NCBI GenBank assembly: GCA_030605245.1
Contig: JAUWIS010000003.1
Location: 1-22,548 of the forward strand
Reading direction: 5' to 3'
From: Methanobacteriota archaeon
Lineage (GTDB): Archaea; Thermoplasmatota; JASEFT01; JAUWIS01
DNA length: 22,548 nucleotides
The translations under genes and the position numbers were made by a program. Below are positions 6,815-15,035 of the stretch, one piece after another. Below the pieces are notes generated by a model. The model did not search any database, was not told the DNA's origin, and saw only the letters and a program-made list of their open reading frames with translations. Position 1 is the stretch's first letter, and each line of letters starts with the position of its first letter.

Positions 6815-6885
6815 TGTTCCGTCTGCCATCTCACCAATCTTTATTATTTATTAAGCATATACTGTTTAATACTAGAGGGGAAAAT

Positions 6886-9231
6886 ATGGCTACACCTATA
6901 GCAGAGGAACTTGCGAAGAAACAAAAAGAGATATCAGTTGCTGAGTTCTTTGAAAGAAACAAACAAATCCTTGGATTTGACAGTTTAACAAGGGCGATGC
7001 TTACATCTGTAAAGGAAGGGGTTGATAATGCTCTTGACGCATGCGAAGAAGCAGATATACTCCCGGATATTCTTGTTGAAATAAAAAAGGTTGAAAAAGC
7101 GAGGGATGAATATAATATTATTATAGAGGACAACGGGCCTGGCGTCGTGAAAAAACAGATCCCCCCAATTTTTGGTAAACTATTATATGGCTCAAGATTC
7201 CATGCCATACGCCAGTCAAGAGGACAGCAGGGCATTGGCATATCCGCTGTGGTAATGTATGCTCAGTTGACAACAGGGAGACCTACAAGAATTACATCAA
7301 AAATCAGTGAGGACAGACCTGCCTATCAGGCAGATTTGGTAATAGATACAAAAAAGAACAAACCCGAGATACTGAGAGAGGAAACTTTTCACTGGGATAA
7401 AAAAACCGGAACAAAGATAGAACTCACAGTTCAGGGGAGATATGTCAGGGAGAAGCGACAGTCTGTATACGAATATCTGAGAAGCACAGCTGTTGTTAAC
7501 CCACATGCAAGGATTGTGTTCATAGAACCAGATGATACAAAAACTGTTTTTGAGAGGGCGACAGATAGGATGCCTAAACCAACTGTTGAAATCAAGCCTC
7601 ATCCTGAAGGAACAGAACTTGGTACATTACTGAAAATGGGTAAGGCAACGGAAAGTTATAAACTATTATCGTTTTTGGTGAATGAGTTCTCCAGGGTTAC
7701 ACCTGAAAAGGCGCGGGAGATATGTAACAGGGCGGTTGTTGATGAAGACCTAAGGCCGCAGGATATAAACAGGGAACAGGCGAACAGGCTTTTGGATGCG
7801 TTCAAACTTGTTAAAATTATGGCACCGCCAACAGATTGCCTATCACCCATAGGTGAAATTCTTGTGAAAAAAGGGCTGAAAAAGGAAATGAAAGCAGATT
7901 TTATTGTTACATCAACACGCCCACCATCTGTGCATTCAGGAACACCTTTTCAGGTTGAAGCAGGCATTGTTTATGGTGGTGAACTGCCAAAGGACCAGAA
8001 CATCCAGATAATGAGGTTTGCAAACAGGGTACCATTACTTTATCAGCAGGGTGGATGCGTGATGACGCATGCTATTGAAAACATGGACTGGAGAAGATAC
8101 GGGCTTGAGCAGAGAGGTGGCTCTGGAATACCGGTTGGACCTGCTATTGTATCCGTTCATGTTGCCTCAACAAGGATACCATTCACATCAGAGTCAAAAG
8201 AAGCGATAGCAGACATACCTGAGATTCAAACCGAAACCCAGCTTGCGATAAGGGAATGCGCGCGTAAAATGCTTTCACATATAAGAAAAAAGTTGAAGCT
8301 CGCAAAGATGAAGGAGAAAGAAGAAATTATAAGAAAAGTCCTTCCGTTGATAGCTGAGAAATCAGCAGAAATTCTAAACAAACCTGTACCCCCGATAGAA
8401 CAGGTTGTTGCAAAAATAATGAACTCTATAATAATTGAAGACAGCATCAGCTATGATGAGAAAAAGAAAGTGCATAAAATAAGGATTAATCTTACAAACT
8501 ACACACCGCATGCCAAAAAATTCAAACTAGGGGCAGTTGTCCCATCTGATGCAAAAATACAGAACATCGAACCAAAACCAGAAAAAATGGATCATGTTAT
8601 CATCTGGGATATGAAAAGGATCCCGTCAACAGAAAAAAGGGTTCTTGGATTTGAAATTTGTGGTTTGGACAGGGATGATTATGATGAGAATGAATTGTAT
8701 GTTGATGGTATTGACCCTGAACTTGTTAGCGGTGCAGAGGAATGGGATGCAACGGCTTTTGAAGAAAAAAGTAAAATGACCGAGAAAGGAGAGGAGGAAA
8801 TAGAATCAGAAAGTGAAACAGAAGAGTCAAAGAGAACAGAAATAAAAGAAGAGACTGAGGAAAAAGCAGGAAGGAAAGAAGAAACCGAAGAAAAGGTGAC
8901 TGAAGAGAAGATAGAAGTAAAAAATGTAGAGAAGAAGATAGAATTAGAAAGTGAAGATAAAGAGTCAAAGAAAACAGAAATAAAAAGGGAAGAGAAGAAA
9001 GAAGAAACAGGTAAAGAACAGTGGGAATTAGAGAAAAAGAAAGATGAGACTAAAAAGGTGGTTAAAGAAAAGAAAGGAGAAAAAACAGAAAAAAAAGAGG
9101 TTGAGGAAAAGGAGGAAGAAGAAGTAGAGAAAAAGATAGAATCAGAAAAAGGTGAAGCAAAAGACTCAAAGAAAGCAGAAATAAAAAAAGATATTAAGGA
9201 AAAGGCAGGAAAAGAGAGGGAGGAACAATGA
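6886..9231 (+). CDS. top6B: DNA topoisomerase VI subunit B with long charged C-terminal tail
   Basis: ATPase subunit of the type IIB topoisomerase, which passes one DNA duplex through another. GHKL-fold motifs are clear: N-box EGVDNALDA (residues 44-52), IIEDNGPGV (79-87) and [10 protein letters not shown] (111-120). The helix-two-turn-helix and transducer regions follow, including [14 protein letters not shown] and [12 protein letters not shown]. The core and C-terminal domain end near residue 625. A further ~156 residues are Lys/Glu/Ser-rich, with three degenerate copies of a unit built around ESxxxxxSKKxEIK. The open frame extends 24 codons upstream, but [18 protein letters not shown] at ATG 6886 is the normal N-terminus and follows GAGGGG. 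The total is 781 residues against about 530-690 usually. The stop overlaps top6A by four bases. Confidence 0.96.
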   Translation: MATPIAEELAKKQKEISVAEFFERNKQILGFDSLTRAMLTSVKEGVDNALDACEEADILPDILVEIKKVEKARDEYNIIIEDNGPGVVKKQIPPIFGKLLYGSRFHAIRQSRGQQGIGISAVVMYAQLTTGRPTRITSKISEDRPAYQADLVIDTKKNKPEILREETFHWDKKTGTKIELTVQGRYVREKRQSVYEYLRSTAVVNPHARIVFIEPDDTKTVFERATDRMPKPTVEIKPHPEGTELGTLLKMGKATESYKLLSFLVNEFSRVTPEKAREICNRAVVDEDLRPQDINREQANRLLDAFKLVKIMAPPTDCLSPIGEILVKKGLKKEMKADFIVTSTRPPSVHSGTPFQVEAGIVYGGELPKDQNIQIMRFANRVPLLYQQGGCVMTHAIENMDWRRYGLEQRGGSGIPVGPAIVSVHVASTRIPFTSESKEAIADIPEIQTETQLAIRECARKMLSHIRKKLKLAKMKEKEEIIRKVLPLIAEKSAEILNKPVPPIEQVVAKIMNSIIIEDSISYDEKKKVHKIRINLTNYTPHAKKFKLGAVVPSDAKIQNIEPKPEKMDHVIIWDMKRIPSTEKRVLGFEICGLDRDDYDENELYVDGIDPELVSGAEEWDATAFEEKSKMTEKGEEEIESESETEESKRTEIKEETEEKAGRKEETEEKVTEEKIEVKNVEKKIELESEDKESKKTEIKREEKKEETGKEQWELEKKKDETKKVVKEKKGEKTEKKEVEEKEEEEVEKKIESEKGEAKDSKKAEIKKDIKEKAGKEREEQ

Positions 9232-10352
9232 CAGGGGAAAAGAAAACTGAAAAGGGGAAAGAAACAATCCAGAAACTTGAGAATGTCGCATCAGAGGTTT
9301 ATGACAGACTTATGGAAACACAGATACCATTTGTTTCTTTACCGGTGCGCACAAAGAAGAACATTGTTTTCTCAGATAGGCACAGTGTATGGAAATATGG
9401 GGATACAATGAGTGAGAGAACAGCAAAAACACTTGATGGCGCATACATGCTTCTGCGCACAATGTACACAATTGATTTTATAAGAAAGCAGATAAACACG
9501 AAAAAATCCTCAACGCTTAGGGAGATGTACTATATTTCAGAAGGATGGGACCTGGCAAAATTTCATGCCCAGCAGGAATCTGACCGTCTTATTGAGGACA
9601 TGGAAATAATGACAAAAGGCATGAGGGAGGATTTCAAACTCAGGCCCGAGGAAAACGGTGCATCAATCATAGGAAATATAACAATAGAAGAAGTTGTGAG
9701 GACAGGCGCGAAAAGAAAAATTAACTGCAGGGATGACATAGGCGATGCGGGCTACACAATACCATACAATGTGGAAAAGGAAAAAATAAAATTTAAGGAC
9801 TGGGATGCAGACTTTATCATAGCAATAGAAACAGGTGGTATGTTTGACCGACTGAGTGAAAACGGTTTTGATGAAAAAAGCAGGGCAATCCTTGTTCATC
9901 TGAAAGGTCAGCCTGCCAGATGCACGCGCAGGCTAATTAAAAGAATAAGCGAGGAATGCAAACTGCCTGTTGTTGTTTTCACTGATGGCGACCCATGGAG
10001 TTACAGGATTTTTGCATCCGTTGCATACGGTGCAATAAAAACCGCACATATATCAGAATATCTTGCAACACCATCCGCATCATTTATAGGTATCCTGCCA
10101 TCAGATATTGAAAACTATAAACTCCCTACAGATAAACTCACAGACCAGGACATACACGCACTTAAGTCTGAACTCAGCGACCCGAGGTTCAAAGGAAATG
10201 CTTACCAGAACACAGCATGGGAGGATGAAATAAAACTCCAGCTTGAAATAGGAAAGAAATCAGAACAGCAGGCGCTTGCCAAATACGGTCTTGATTATGT
10301 TACGGATACGTACCTGCCTGAGAAACTGTCGCAGATTGGTCTGATTAAATAA
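9228..10352 (+). CDS. top6A: DNA topoisomerase VI subunit A (Spo11-like)
   Basis: DNA-cleaving subunit of topoisomerase VI, 374 residues, normal length. The winged-helix 5Y-CAP domain contains [13 protein letters not shown]; by alignment with Spo11 the second tyrosine (Tyr102) is the likely nucleophile. The Toprim domain shows FIIAIETGG with Glu201, and [13 protein letters not shown] with Asp253 and Asp255, which bind Mg2+. The C-terminal part contains [12 protein letters not shown] and [33 protein letters not shown], typical of archaeal Top6A. Its ATG overlaps the top6B stop (ATGA), implying coupled translation of the two subunits. It ends 14 bases before the convergent dehydrogenase gene. 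Confidence 0.97.
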   Translation: MTGEKKTEKGKETIQKLENVASEVYDRLMETQIPFVSLPVRTKKNIVFSDRHSVWKYGDTMSERTAKTLDGAYMLLRTMYTIDFIRKQINTKKSSTLREMYYISEGWDLAKFHAQQESDRLIEDMEIMTKGMREDFKLRPEENGASIIGNITIEEVVRTGAKRKINCRDDIGDAGYTIPYNVEKEKIKFKDWDADFIIAIETGGMFDRLSENGFDEKSRAILVHLKGQPARCTRRLIKRISEECKLPVVVFTDGDPWSYRIFASVAYGAIKTAHISEYLATPSASFIGILPSDIENYKLPTDKLTDQDIHALKSELSDPRFKGNAYQNTAWEDEIKLQLEIGKKSEQQALAKYGLDYVTDTYLPEKLSQIGLIK

Positions 10353-10366
10353 TATAAAAAATAATC

Positions 10367-11392
10367 TTATTTGTTCGGCTCAATAATCACCTTGATAGAG
10401 TTTTCTGCTTTAGAAACGAGCTGAAATCCTTTGCCTGCTTCCTCCAGACCAAGCCTGTGGGTTATCATATCCTTAACATTGATTCTTTTTGACCTTATTA
10501 TTTCTATTGCATCCAAAATGTCTTTTGGGCTTCCGGCATAGGAAGTAGTTAATGTGACTCCATCACGCCAGACATCCCATAACGGCAAAGGAATATCAAC
10601 CCCTGGTTTTGTTGGCGCAAAAAACAGAATAACCCCGCCTCTGTCAACGGATTCAAATGCCTGCTTGATTGCTGAAACTGCTGAGGCACAGACAATTACC
10701 ATATCAGCGCCCCTGCCATCATTTGACCCTTTTACCTTATCAGGCATATTCTCTTTAGCATTAATCACGGTGTCAGCACCAAATCTTTTTGCTGCCTTCA
10801 ACCTGTAATCATTAATATCGGACGCAAATATTTTTGAGGCATCTGAGACCTTAGCCATTTGTATATGAAGAATTCCTGAGATGCCGCTGCCTATGACAAG
10901 AACAGACTTACCGGGTTTCATGCCTGCTTTCCTCTGCCCTCTAATTACACATGCCAACGGCTCAATAAAGGTTCCGTCCTCAAAAGACATTTCCTCTGGT
11001 AAAGGAAAAACGCCTCTGTCAACATTGATTTCCGGAACCCTGAGATATTCTGAGAACCCGCCAGGGTAAAAGTTTGTTGTTCTCAGTGTATCACAAACAG
11101 TATGATTATCGTTCAGGCAATAATGGCAGGTGTTGCATGGTACATGATGTGAAACAAAAACCCTGTCACCTTTCTTATATTTTTTCACATTTTGACCGAC
11201 CTTTTCAATAATACCTGTTGCCTCATGACCAAGAACTAGTGGCGCCTTCTTCACCCGATACCATTCCATAACATCAGAGCCACAGATGCCGCAGGCCATA
11301 ACCTTAACAAGCATTTCATTTTCATTTATTTCCGGCATCGGCATCTCCTCAACCCTGACATCATTGTTATTATAATACATTGCTACATGCAT
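10367..11392 (-). CDS. Zinc-dependent medium-chain alcohol/polyol dehydrogenase family protein
   Basis: A 341-residue MDR-superfamily oxidoreductase. Catalytic zinc ligands are visible: Cys37 (CGICGSD), His56-Glu57 (GHEATG) and Glu144 (IEPLACV). Four structural-zinc cysteines occur at 86, 89, 92 and 100 (CNTCHYCLNDNHTVC). The Rossmann motif VIGSGISGI starts near residue 167, and an Asp near 192 (ASDIND) at the end of beta-2 favours NAD(H) over NADP(H). The pattern resembles threonine or sorbitol dehydrogenases, but the substrate cannot be set from sequence. It is monocistronic, facing top6A. Its ATG lies inside the end of a decayed ribbon-helix-helix frame, which suggests rearrangement just upstream. 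Confidence 0.88.
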   Translation of the reverse strand: MHVAMYYNNNDVRVEEMPMPEINENEMLVKVMACGICGSDVMEWYRVKKAPLVLGHEATGIIEKVGQNVKKYKKGDRVFVSHHVPCNTCHYCLNDNHTVCDTLRTTNFYPGGFSEYLRVPEINVDRGVFPLPEEMSFEDGTFIEPLACVIRGQRKAGMKPGKSVLVIGSGISGILHIQMAKVSDASKIFASDINDYRLKAAKRFGADTVINAKENMPDKVKGSNDGRGADMVIVCASAVSAIKQAFESVDRGGVILFFAPTKPGVDIPLPLWDVWRDGVTLTTSYAGSPKDILDAIEIIRSKRINVKDMITHRLGLEEAGKGFQLVSKAENSIKVIIEPNK

Positions 11393-11565
11393 AAAACCTT
11401 TAACATTTTAAAAGTAAAAGGATTTTTCGGCTGTGAGCAACCATCTCCATAAAGGAACAAAACTATTTTTTTATCTTTTATTCTCTTCTCTGCCTCTATC
11501 AAAAGCAGCCTAATAGCATCTTTAGCGAACTCGCTGACGCTTGTGTATCCTAAATTCTTCCTTTT
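11383..11565 (-). pseudogene. Decayed ribbon-helix-helix (CopG/ParD-like) gene, C-terminal part only
   Basis: Between two in-frame TAG codons (11566-11568 and 11383-11385) this frame reads KRKNLGYTSVSEFAKDAIRL followed by a Leu/Glu/Lys-rich helix. GYxSxSEFxxxAIR is the helix-A-to-B signature of ribbon-helix-helix regulators. There is no start codon and no N-terminal beta strand, so only the second half of a gene remains. It ends overlapping the first codons of the dehydrogenase. It is not the continuation of the intact RHH gene just upstream, which has its own complete second helix. Confidence 0.6.
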
Positions 11566-11570
11566 CTATT

Positions 11571-11717
11571 TTATTTCTTTTCTAAATTGATGGCGGTCTG
11601 GATACAGTATTCTATTCCATGAGACCTGTTTGCAAACTTCTTATTCTTGATTTGTTTATCTAACCATCTCAAAAGTTCTTTGTCTAAGGATGCGCTAACC
11701 CTAACTTTATTACTCAA
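11571..11717 (-). CDS. Small ribbon-helix-helix DNA-binding protein
   Basis: A 48-residue protein with the RHH layout: beta strand KVRVSASLD, helix A KELLRWLDKQIKNKKFA, turn NRSHG, helix B IEYCIQTAINLEKK. Such proteins are dimeric repressors, often antitoxins or autoregulators. No toxin gene is adjacent. I chose TTG at 11715-11717, which follows a GGGG stretch and gives a standard RHH N-terminus. An ATG at 11751-11753 would add 12 atypical residues (LRLHILYWGIR) and lies within a TATA-like region. Start uncertain; fold assignment fairly good. Confidence 0.65.
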   Translation of the reverse strand: MSNKVRVSASLDKELLRWLDKQIKNKKFANRSHGIEYCIQTAINLEKK

Positions 11718-11753
11718 TCTTATTCCCCAATACAAAATATGCAGTCGTAACAT

Positions 11754-11813
11754 TTAAGTAATATGCACACTTTTATGTAGTTGTAATACTATGTAATAAA
11801 AAGGTGAATAAAG
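11754..11813. promoter_or_regulatory. Divergent promoter region between the RHH gene and the zinc-ribbon gene
   Basis: On the plus strand a TATA-like TTTTATGT (11771-11778) and an AAGGTGA ribosome-binding site (11801-11807) serve the zinc-ribbon gene. On the minus strand ATTACTTAAA lies upstream of the RHH gene. TAGT-N6-ACTA (11778-11791) is a short dyad between them, a possible operator for the RHH protein, but too short to be convincing. Confidence 0.35.
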
Positions 11814-12110
11814 ATGAAAAATAGGCATATAAAAGTTAGAAGCACATGTGTATGGAAATGCCCACAATGCTCTAGGGAATACTCAATGAAAATATCTCGT
11901 TGCGAGTGTGGTTACGAACTACCCAAGCCAGATGATGTATATGAGAGAATCTGTGATAACTGTGGACATAAGGTAAGATATCCAGAGGCTTACAATATAA
12001 AGATATGTCCCAATTGTGATGGGGAGTTTGTCCCAGATAGTTTTACTTGTAATGAATGCCCAGATCAAAATACCCAAATTTGCAACAAATGTCCATTAAA
12101 AGGAGGATGA
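11814..12110 (+). CDS. Multi-zinc-ribbon protein of unknown function
   Basis: A 98-residue protein with repeated CxxC pairs: CPQC, CEC-type, CDNC, CPNC, CNEC and CNKC, some 13 cysteines in all, consistent with two or more zinc ribbons. No membrane segment or signal peptide is seen. It lies directly upstream of, and probably in one transcript with, the NosD-like gene: the last codons and stop of this gene contain the AGGAGG ribosome-binding site of the next. The downstream protein also begins with a zinc ribbon. Function unknown; possibly a protein- or nucleic-acid-binding adaptor. Confidence 0.75.
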   Translation: MKNRHIKVRSTCVWKCPQCSREYSMKISRCECGYELPKPDDVYERICDNCGHKVRYPEAYNIKICPNCDGEFVPDSFTCNECPDQNTQICNKCPLKGG

Positions 12111-12115
12111 GAAAA

Positions 12116-13528
12116 ATGAAAATTTGTCCAAAATGTGGAGCAGAATTGCAGGGGGATATGGAATTCTGCGGAAGATGTGGTATGAAATTGCCAGAAACGG
12201 AGCTTGCGAAACCTATGCAATCACCAGAAGCTAAACCTGCGCCTAAACCATCTGCTAAACCGATGTCTAAAAAGCTTATAGCAATTATTGTGATTGCAGT
12301 AGCGGCTATTGTTGTAGTCGCCTCAATATCTTATGTAGTAATGAGAGAAGGGGAAAAAGGCACAACACCACCAGTAGACACGACACCACCAACAATTTCT
12401 GGGGTGACATCATCATCTATAACCTCTTCTGCTGCAATAATTAGTTGGACAACAAACGAAAAAAGTAGTTCTGTCGTAGAATATAGTACAACAACATTTT
12501 ATGGTCCAACAGCAACAGGAACAGATGGTGTTACATCACACTCAGTAACCCTGTCTGGTTTGAGTGCAGGGACAACATATCATTATAGGGTGAAATCAAC
12601 GGACAGCAGTGGCAACACAGGTATGTCTGATGATTACACATTTACCACATTATTATCGACAGAACGAGTATATGTGGGTGGTACTGGTCCTGGAAACTAC
12701 ACTACTATCCAAGCAGGCATAGATGCAGCAAATGCTGGGGACACAGTATTTGTTTATTCCAGAACATATTATGAATGTATCATAATAAATAAGACGATAA
12801 ACTTGATTGGCGAAAGAATGGATACAACAATTATCGATGCCGGTAATGCTGGCAATGGCATCTCTATCCGCCCATATTACACAATAGGTTACACACGGAC
12901 TGCTAATCACACACATATTGCTAATTTCACAATAAGAAATGCTAAACAAGCTGATAAGTACTGGGAGGGTATTGAAATCTATTCCTATGATACTATTTCC
13001 TATATTACTATTGAAAATTGTAATCTCCACTCTAATACCCATGGCATCTATTTATCCCGCGCCACTCACACAGTAATCAAAAACTGTGAGATATTATCTA
13101 ATGATGTCGTTGGGATAATAATGGGTAGATCACATTATAATTCCATCCAGAATTGTAATATCTCCTATAACGGCTATGCCGGCACGGTGGGAGGAATATC
13201 TCTTTGTGATTCTTCGTACAACGAGATTACCTACTGCGCTCTACGGAGCAATAGTTGGGGAGTTTATATTTCTCAGTCTTATCCTGGTGGCGAGGAATCT
13301 AGAGGTAATTCCATTTATCATAATAACTTTATTAATAACGAACACACACCCCAAGCATTCGATTACTACATTAACAACTCGTGGGACAATAGTTATCCTT
13401 CCGGTGGGAACTACTGGAGTGACTATACAGGTGTAGACGATAACGCTGATGGCATTGGTGATACGCCTTATAATATTTCTGGTGAAGGTAATCAAGACAG
13501 GTATCCGCTGATGTCACCAGTAGAATAA
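12116..13528 (+). CDS. Membrane-anchored zinc ribbon / FnIII / parallel beta-helix (NosD-like) protein
   Basis: A 470-residue modular protein. Residues 1-22 form a zinc ribbon (CPKC and CGRC). A Pro/Lys/Ala linker follows, then one transmembrane helix at about 54-75 (LIAIIVIAVAAIVVVASISYVV). Outside the membrane there is a fibronectin type III domain (about 90-185, with TTNEKSSSVVEYSTT and LSAGTTYHYRVKSTDSSGN). Then comes a right-handed beta-helix of the NosD/pectate-lyase type (TTIQAGIDAANAGDTVFV, NSIQNCNISYNGYAG). The C-terminus GNYWSDYTGVDDNADGIGDTPY is a common Asp-rich ending of such archaeal surface proteins. I start at ATG 12116, nine bases after AGGAGG; ATG 12107 overlaps that site. 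Likely a surface or exopolysaccharide-related protein; substrate unknown. Confidence 0.82.
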   Translation: MKICPKCGAELQGDMEFCGRCGMKLPETELAKPMQSPEAKPAPKPSAKPMSKKLIAIIVIAVAAIVVVASISYVVMREGEKGTTPPVDTTPPTISGVTSSSITSSAAIISWTTNEKSSSVVEYSTTTFYGPTATGTDGVTSHSVTLSGLSAGTTYHYRVKSTDSSGNTGMSDDYTFTTLLSTERVYVGGTGPGNYTTIQAGIDAANAGDTVFVYSRTYYECIIINKTINLIGERMDTTIIDAGNAGNGISIRPYYTIGYTRTANHTHIANFTIRNAKQADKYWEGIEIYSYDTISYITIENCNLHSNTHGIYLSRATHTVIKNCEILSNDVVGIIMGRSHYNSIQNCNISYNGYAGTVGGISLCDSSYNEITYCALRSNSWGVYISQSYPGGEESRGNSIYHNNFINNEHTPQAFDYYINNSWDNSYPSGGNYWSDYTGVDDNADGIGDTPYNISGEGNQDRYPLMSPVE

Positions 13529-13535
13529 TAGGATG

Positions 13536-14588
13536 TTAAAAACAAAAAGGATAGTATAGTGGCATTGTGGGCTTTAATATATCCCCATTAGCATATGTAG
13601 CAAGCGATCTTTTTGAGATTTCTTTGAAACAAGGTTTCATTTTTGAACACAATTTACTACCATTCGAAGTAATTGAATAAGTAGATCTAATTTCACGCAA
13701 ACTATTATGCCAATGTGTCCCATGATGCGGCGTTATGAAAATGTAAAAGTTCTCTCTCCCCCTCGATTTTAAATCTTTAACTATCTGTTTTATTTCACGA
13801 TTTTCTATATCTCCTAAAAATAAAAATCTGTTATCTTCAAACAAAGCTAAGCTTAAATGATTTGCTGCTTTTCTAAGAGATTCATTTGCCTTTTTAACAA
13901 CTTCAGGTAACTTCCTTCTTTCATGTTCTCTATGGTTATATTCATTGTGTTTACTTCTTTCACCTTGTTCTTTGAAATAATCTCTAAAAACACCTTCTTT
14001 TCTCACTCGATTATACACTTTCCTTGTTTCTTCATCTTCTTCCATTGCTTTTTCAAAATCCTTTAATGCTTGCCTTATTACAGACAAAGTTTTCTCATCC
14101 TCCATCGATAGCGGTGGCCAGAGAACCTCAAAAATCGACCCGTTAACATTTATTTCATCGCCTTTAGAAAGGGGTCTATATCTAAAAGGAACACCATTAT
14201 TTATTCTTGATACAGTTCTTAAAAAATCACATTCCATAATGCCAGTCTCACTTCCAAAAACTCTGGAATTCATTGCAAATAAGTAACAAACAAACTTTTC
14301 TTTCTCTCTAAACTCGGGAATTCTAGGATAATATACTTCTCTCATTCTAAAAGGAAGAGGTCTATGGCGATTGATAGAAGCATAAAGAAGCCCGTTATAA
14401 TGGTCAATATGAAAGTGTGAAAGAACGAATATGTCAGGAGTAGAAAGGTGATTAAAAATCCTTTCCAGACCATTGAACGCCATACTTCCTTCTTTCCCTC
14501 CGCAGTCAATTTGGATCATTTCTCCAGAAATTGTATGAATAGCCATACAAAGTCCATCACCAACATCGGCTACATATATACCTCTCAT
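13536..14588 (-). CDS. Stand-alone metallo-beta-lactamase-fold hydrolase, ComEC-like type
   Basis: A 350-residue soluble protein. The N-terminus IYVADVGDGLCMAI and IDCGG, then LSHFHIDHYNG (His58, His60, Asp62, His63), give the metal-binding HxHxDH motif. Later come NHLSLALFEDNRFLFLGDIE (Asp260) and ITPHHGTHW (His288-His289). This order matches the C-terminal hydrolase domain of ComEC/Rec2-like proteins, but no membrane channel is present. A Lys/Glu-rich insertion (about 160-245) separates the halves. It has an AAGGAG ribosome-binding site and follows the truncated hicA; it converges on the NosD-like gene with a seven-base gap. Substrate unknown; it might act on nucleic acid, as some relatives do. 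Confidence 0.8.
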   Translation of the reverse strand: MRGIYVADVGDGLCMAIHTISGEMIQIDCGGKEGSMAFNGLERIFNHLSTPDIFVLSHFHIDHYNGLLYASINRHRPLPFRMREVYYPRIPEFREKEKFVCYLFAMNSRVFGSETGIMECDFLRTVSRINNGVPFRYRPLSKGDEINVNGSIFEVLWPPLSMEDEKTLSVIRQALKDFEKAMEEDEETRKVYNRVRKEGVFRDYFKEQGERSKHNEYNHREHERRKLPEVVKKANESLRKAANHLSLALFEDNRFLFLGDIENREIKQIVKDLKSRGRENFYIFITPHHGTHWHNSLREIRSTYSITSNGSKLCSKMKPCFKEISKRSLATYANGDILKPTMPLYYPFCF

Positions 14589-14623
14589 TTTTACTCCTTC
14601 TTATATATCTACATCAACCTTTG

Positions 14624-14746
14624 CTATTTAGATGTAGTTTTTGATAATCTAACATGGCTTCCTGTTCTTCCACTAATCTCAAACCCTAATTTATTACAAA
14701 GAATTCTGACAACCTTGTCTCCGGAAACCTTCCTAAGCTTTGGCAC
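14624..14746 (-). pseudogene. hicA: Truncated hicA (mRNA-interferase toxin) fragment
   Basis: Overlapping the end of hicB, a frame starts at GTG (14744-14746) and reads PKLRKVSGDKVVRILCNKLG, then FEISGRTGSHVRLSKTTSK before TAG. This is the N-terminal part of the HicA double-stranded-RNA-binding-like fold, including the conserved GSHVR with the catalytic histidine. Intact HicA proteins usually run to about 60-80 residues with a further beta strand and helix (VPVH... and a GTLRxILRxAG-type helix), all missing here: only 40 residues remain. Probably inactive, though a short product could be made. Confidence 0.7.
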
Positions 14747-14951
14747 CAACAGCCACCTCGAAGGTTGTCATCAATGTTTTTCTCTCTCCTTTCAAAGGAA
14801 ACTCCTCTAAATAGAGTTCAGTCGCCTCTTTAAGATTATTTATAGCTTCCTCTATCGTCTTACCCTGACTAAATGTGCCAACCTCAGGGCATTCTGCCAC
14901 ATACATATCTTCTTCCTTATGAAGAATTGACGTAAAAGTTCTCATGTTCAT
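14733..14951 (-). CDS. hicB: HicB-family antitoxin
   Basis: A 72-residue protein with the HicB partial RNase-H-like fold: FTSILHKEEDMYVAECPEVG, TFSQGKTIEEAINNLKEATELYLEEF. HicB neutralises HicA and usually represses the pair. This short form lacks a separate C-terminal DNA-binding domain. Possible starts are GTG 14954, ATG 14951 and ATG 14945. There is no ribosome-binding site, but a TATA-like TTTAAGTA lies about 25-30 bases upstream, so a leaderless message beginning at or near ATG 14951 is likely. Its partner hicA is truncated. Confidence 0.8.
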   Translation of the reverse strand: MNMRTFTSILHKEEDMYVAECPEVGTFSQGKTIEEAINNLKEATELYLEEFPLKGERKTLMTTFEVAVGAKA

Positions 14952-14973
14952 CACATTAATAATAATGTATTCA

Positions 14974-14994
14974 TACTACTTAAACATTGTAGTA
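14974..14994. promoter_or_regulatory. Inverted repeat over the hicB TATA box, candidate operator
   Basis: TACTAC (14974-14979) and GTAGTA (14989-14994) are perfect six-base inverted arms with a nine-base spacer. The TATA-like box of hicB on the minus strand (14977-14984) overlaps the left arm and spacer. A repressor bound here would block TBP, as expected for an autoregulated toxin-antitoxin promoter. Confidence 0.4.
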
Positions 14995-15035
14995 AGCAAA
15001 TACCAAGATACCGGTGTCCGATACTGTCTTCGTTT

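Larger units (their letters stand above)
6481..6885. other. 405-base divergent spacer between uL3 and top6B
   Basis: No convincing coding gene is present; frames open here are short or antisense. It holds the uL3 ribosome-binding site (6487-6491), a cluster of inverted and direct repeats (6499-6626), a stretch without structure I recognise (6627-6690), palindromic element copy 2 (6695-6758), a TATA-like box (6804-6814) and the top6B ribosome-binding site (6875-6880). The uL3-side promoter is unclear; a TATA-like stretch near 6522-6530 on the minus strand (AATACTTATC) is a weak candidate. A small RNA in 6627-6690 cannot be excluded. Confidence 0.7.

Noticed and set aside
6814..6885. Upstream start for top6B at 6814, adding 24 residues
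   Set aside because: The extra residues are not seen at the start of Top6B proteins, the ATG overlaps the TATA box, and ATG 6886 has a GAGGGG ribosome-binding site.
13536..14954. Metallo-beta-lactamase-fold protein plus HicB as a two-gene defence system
   Set aside because: They are separated by a decayed hicA and have separate translation signals; association by position alone is not enough.
15002..15030. GATACCGGTGTC near-palindrome downstream of rubrerythrin as a terminator
   Set aside because: Only a short imperfect dyad with no T-run following on the minus strand.
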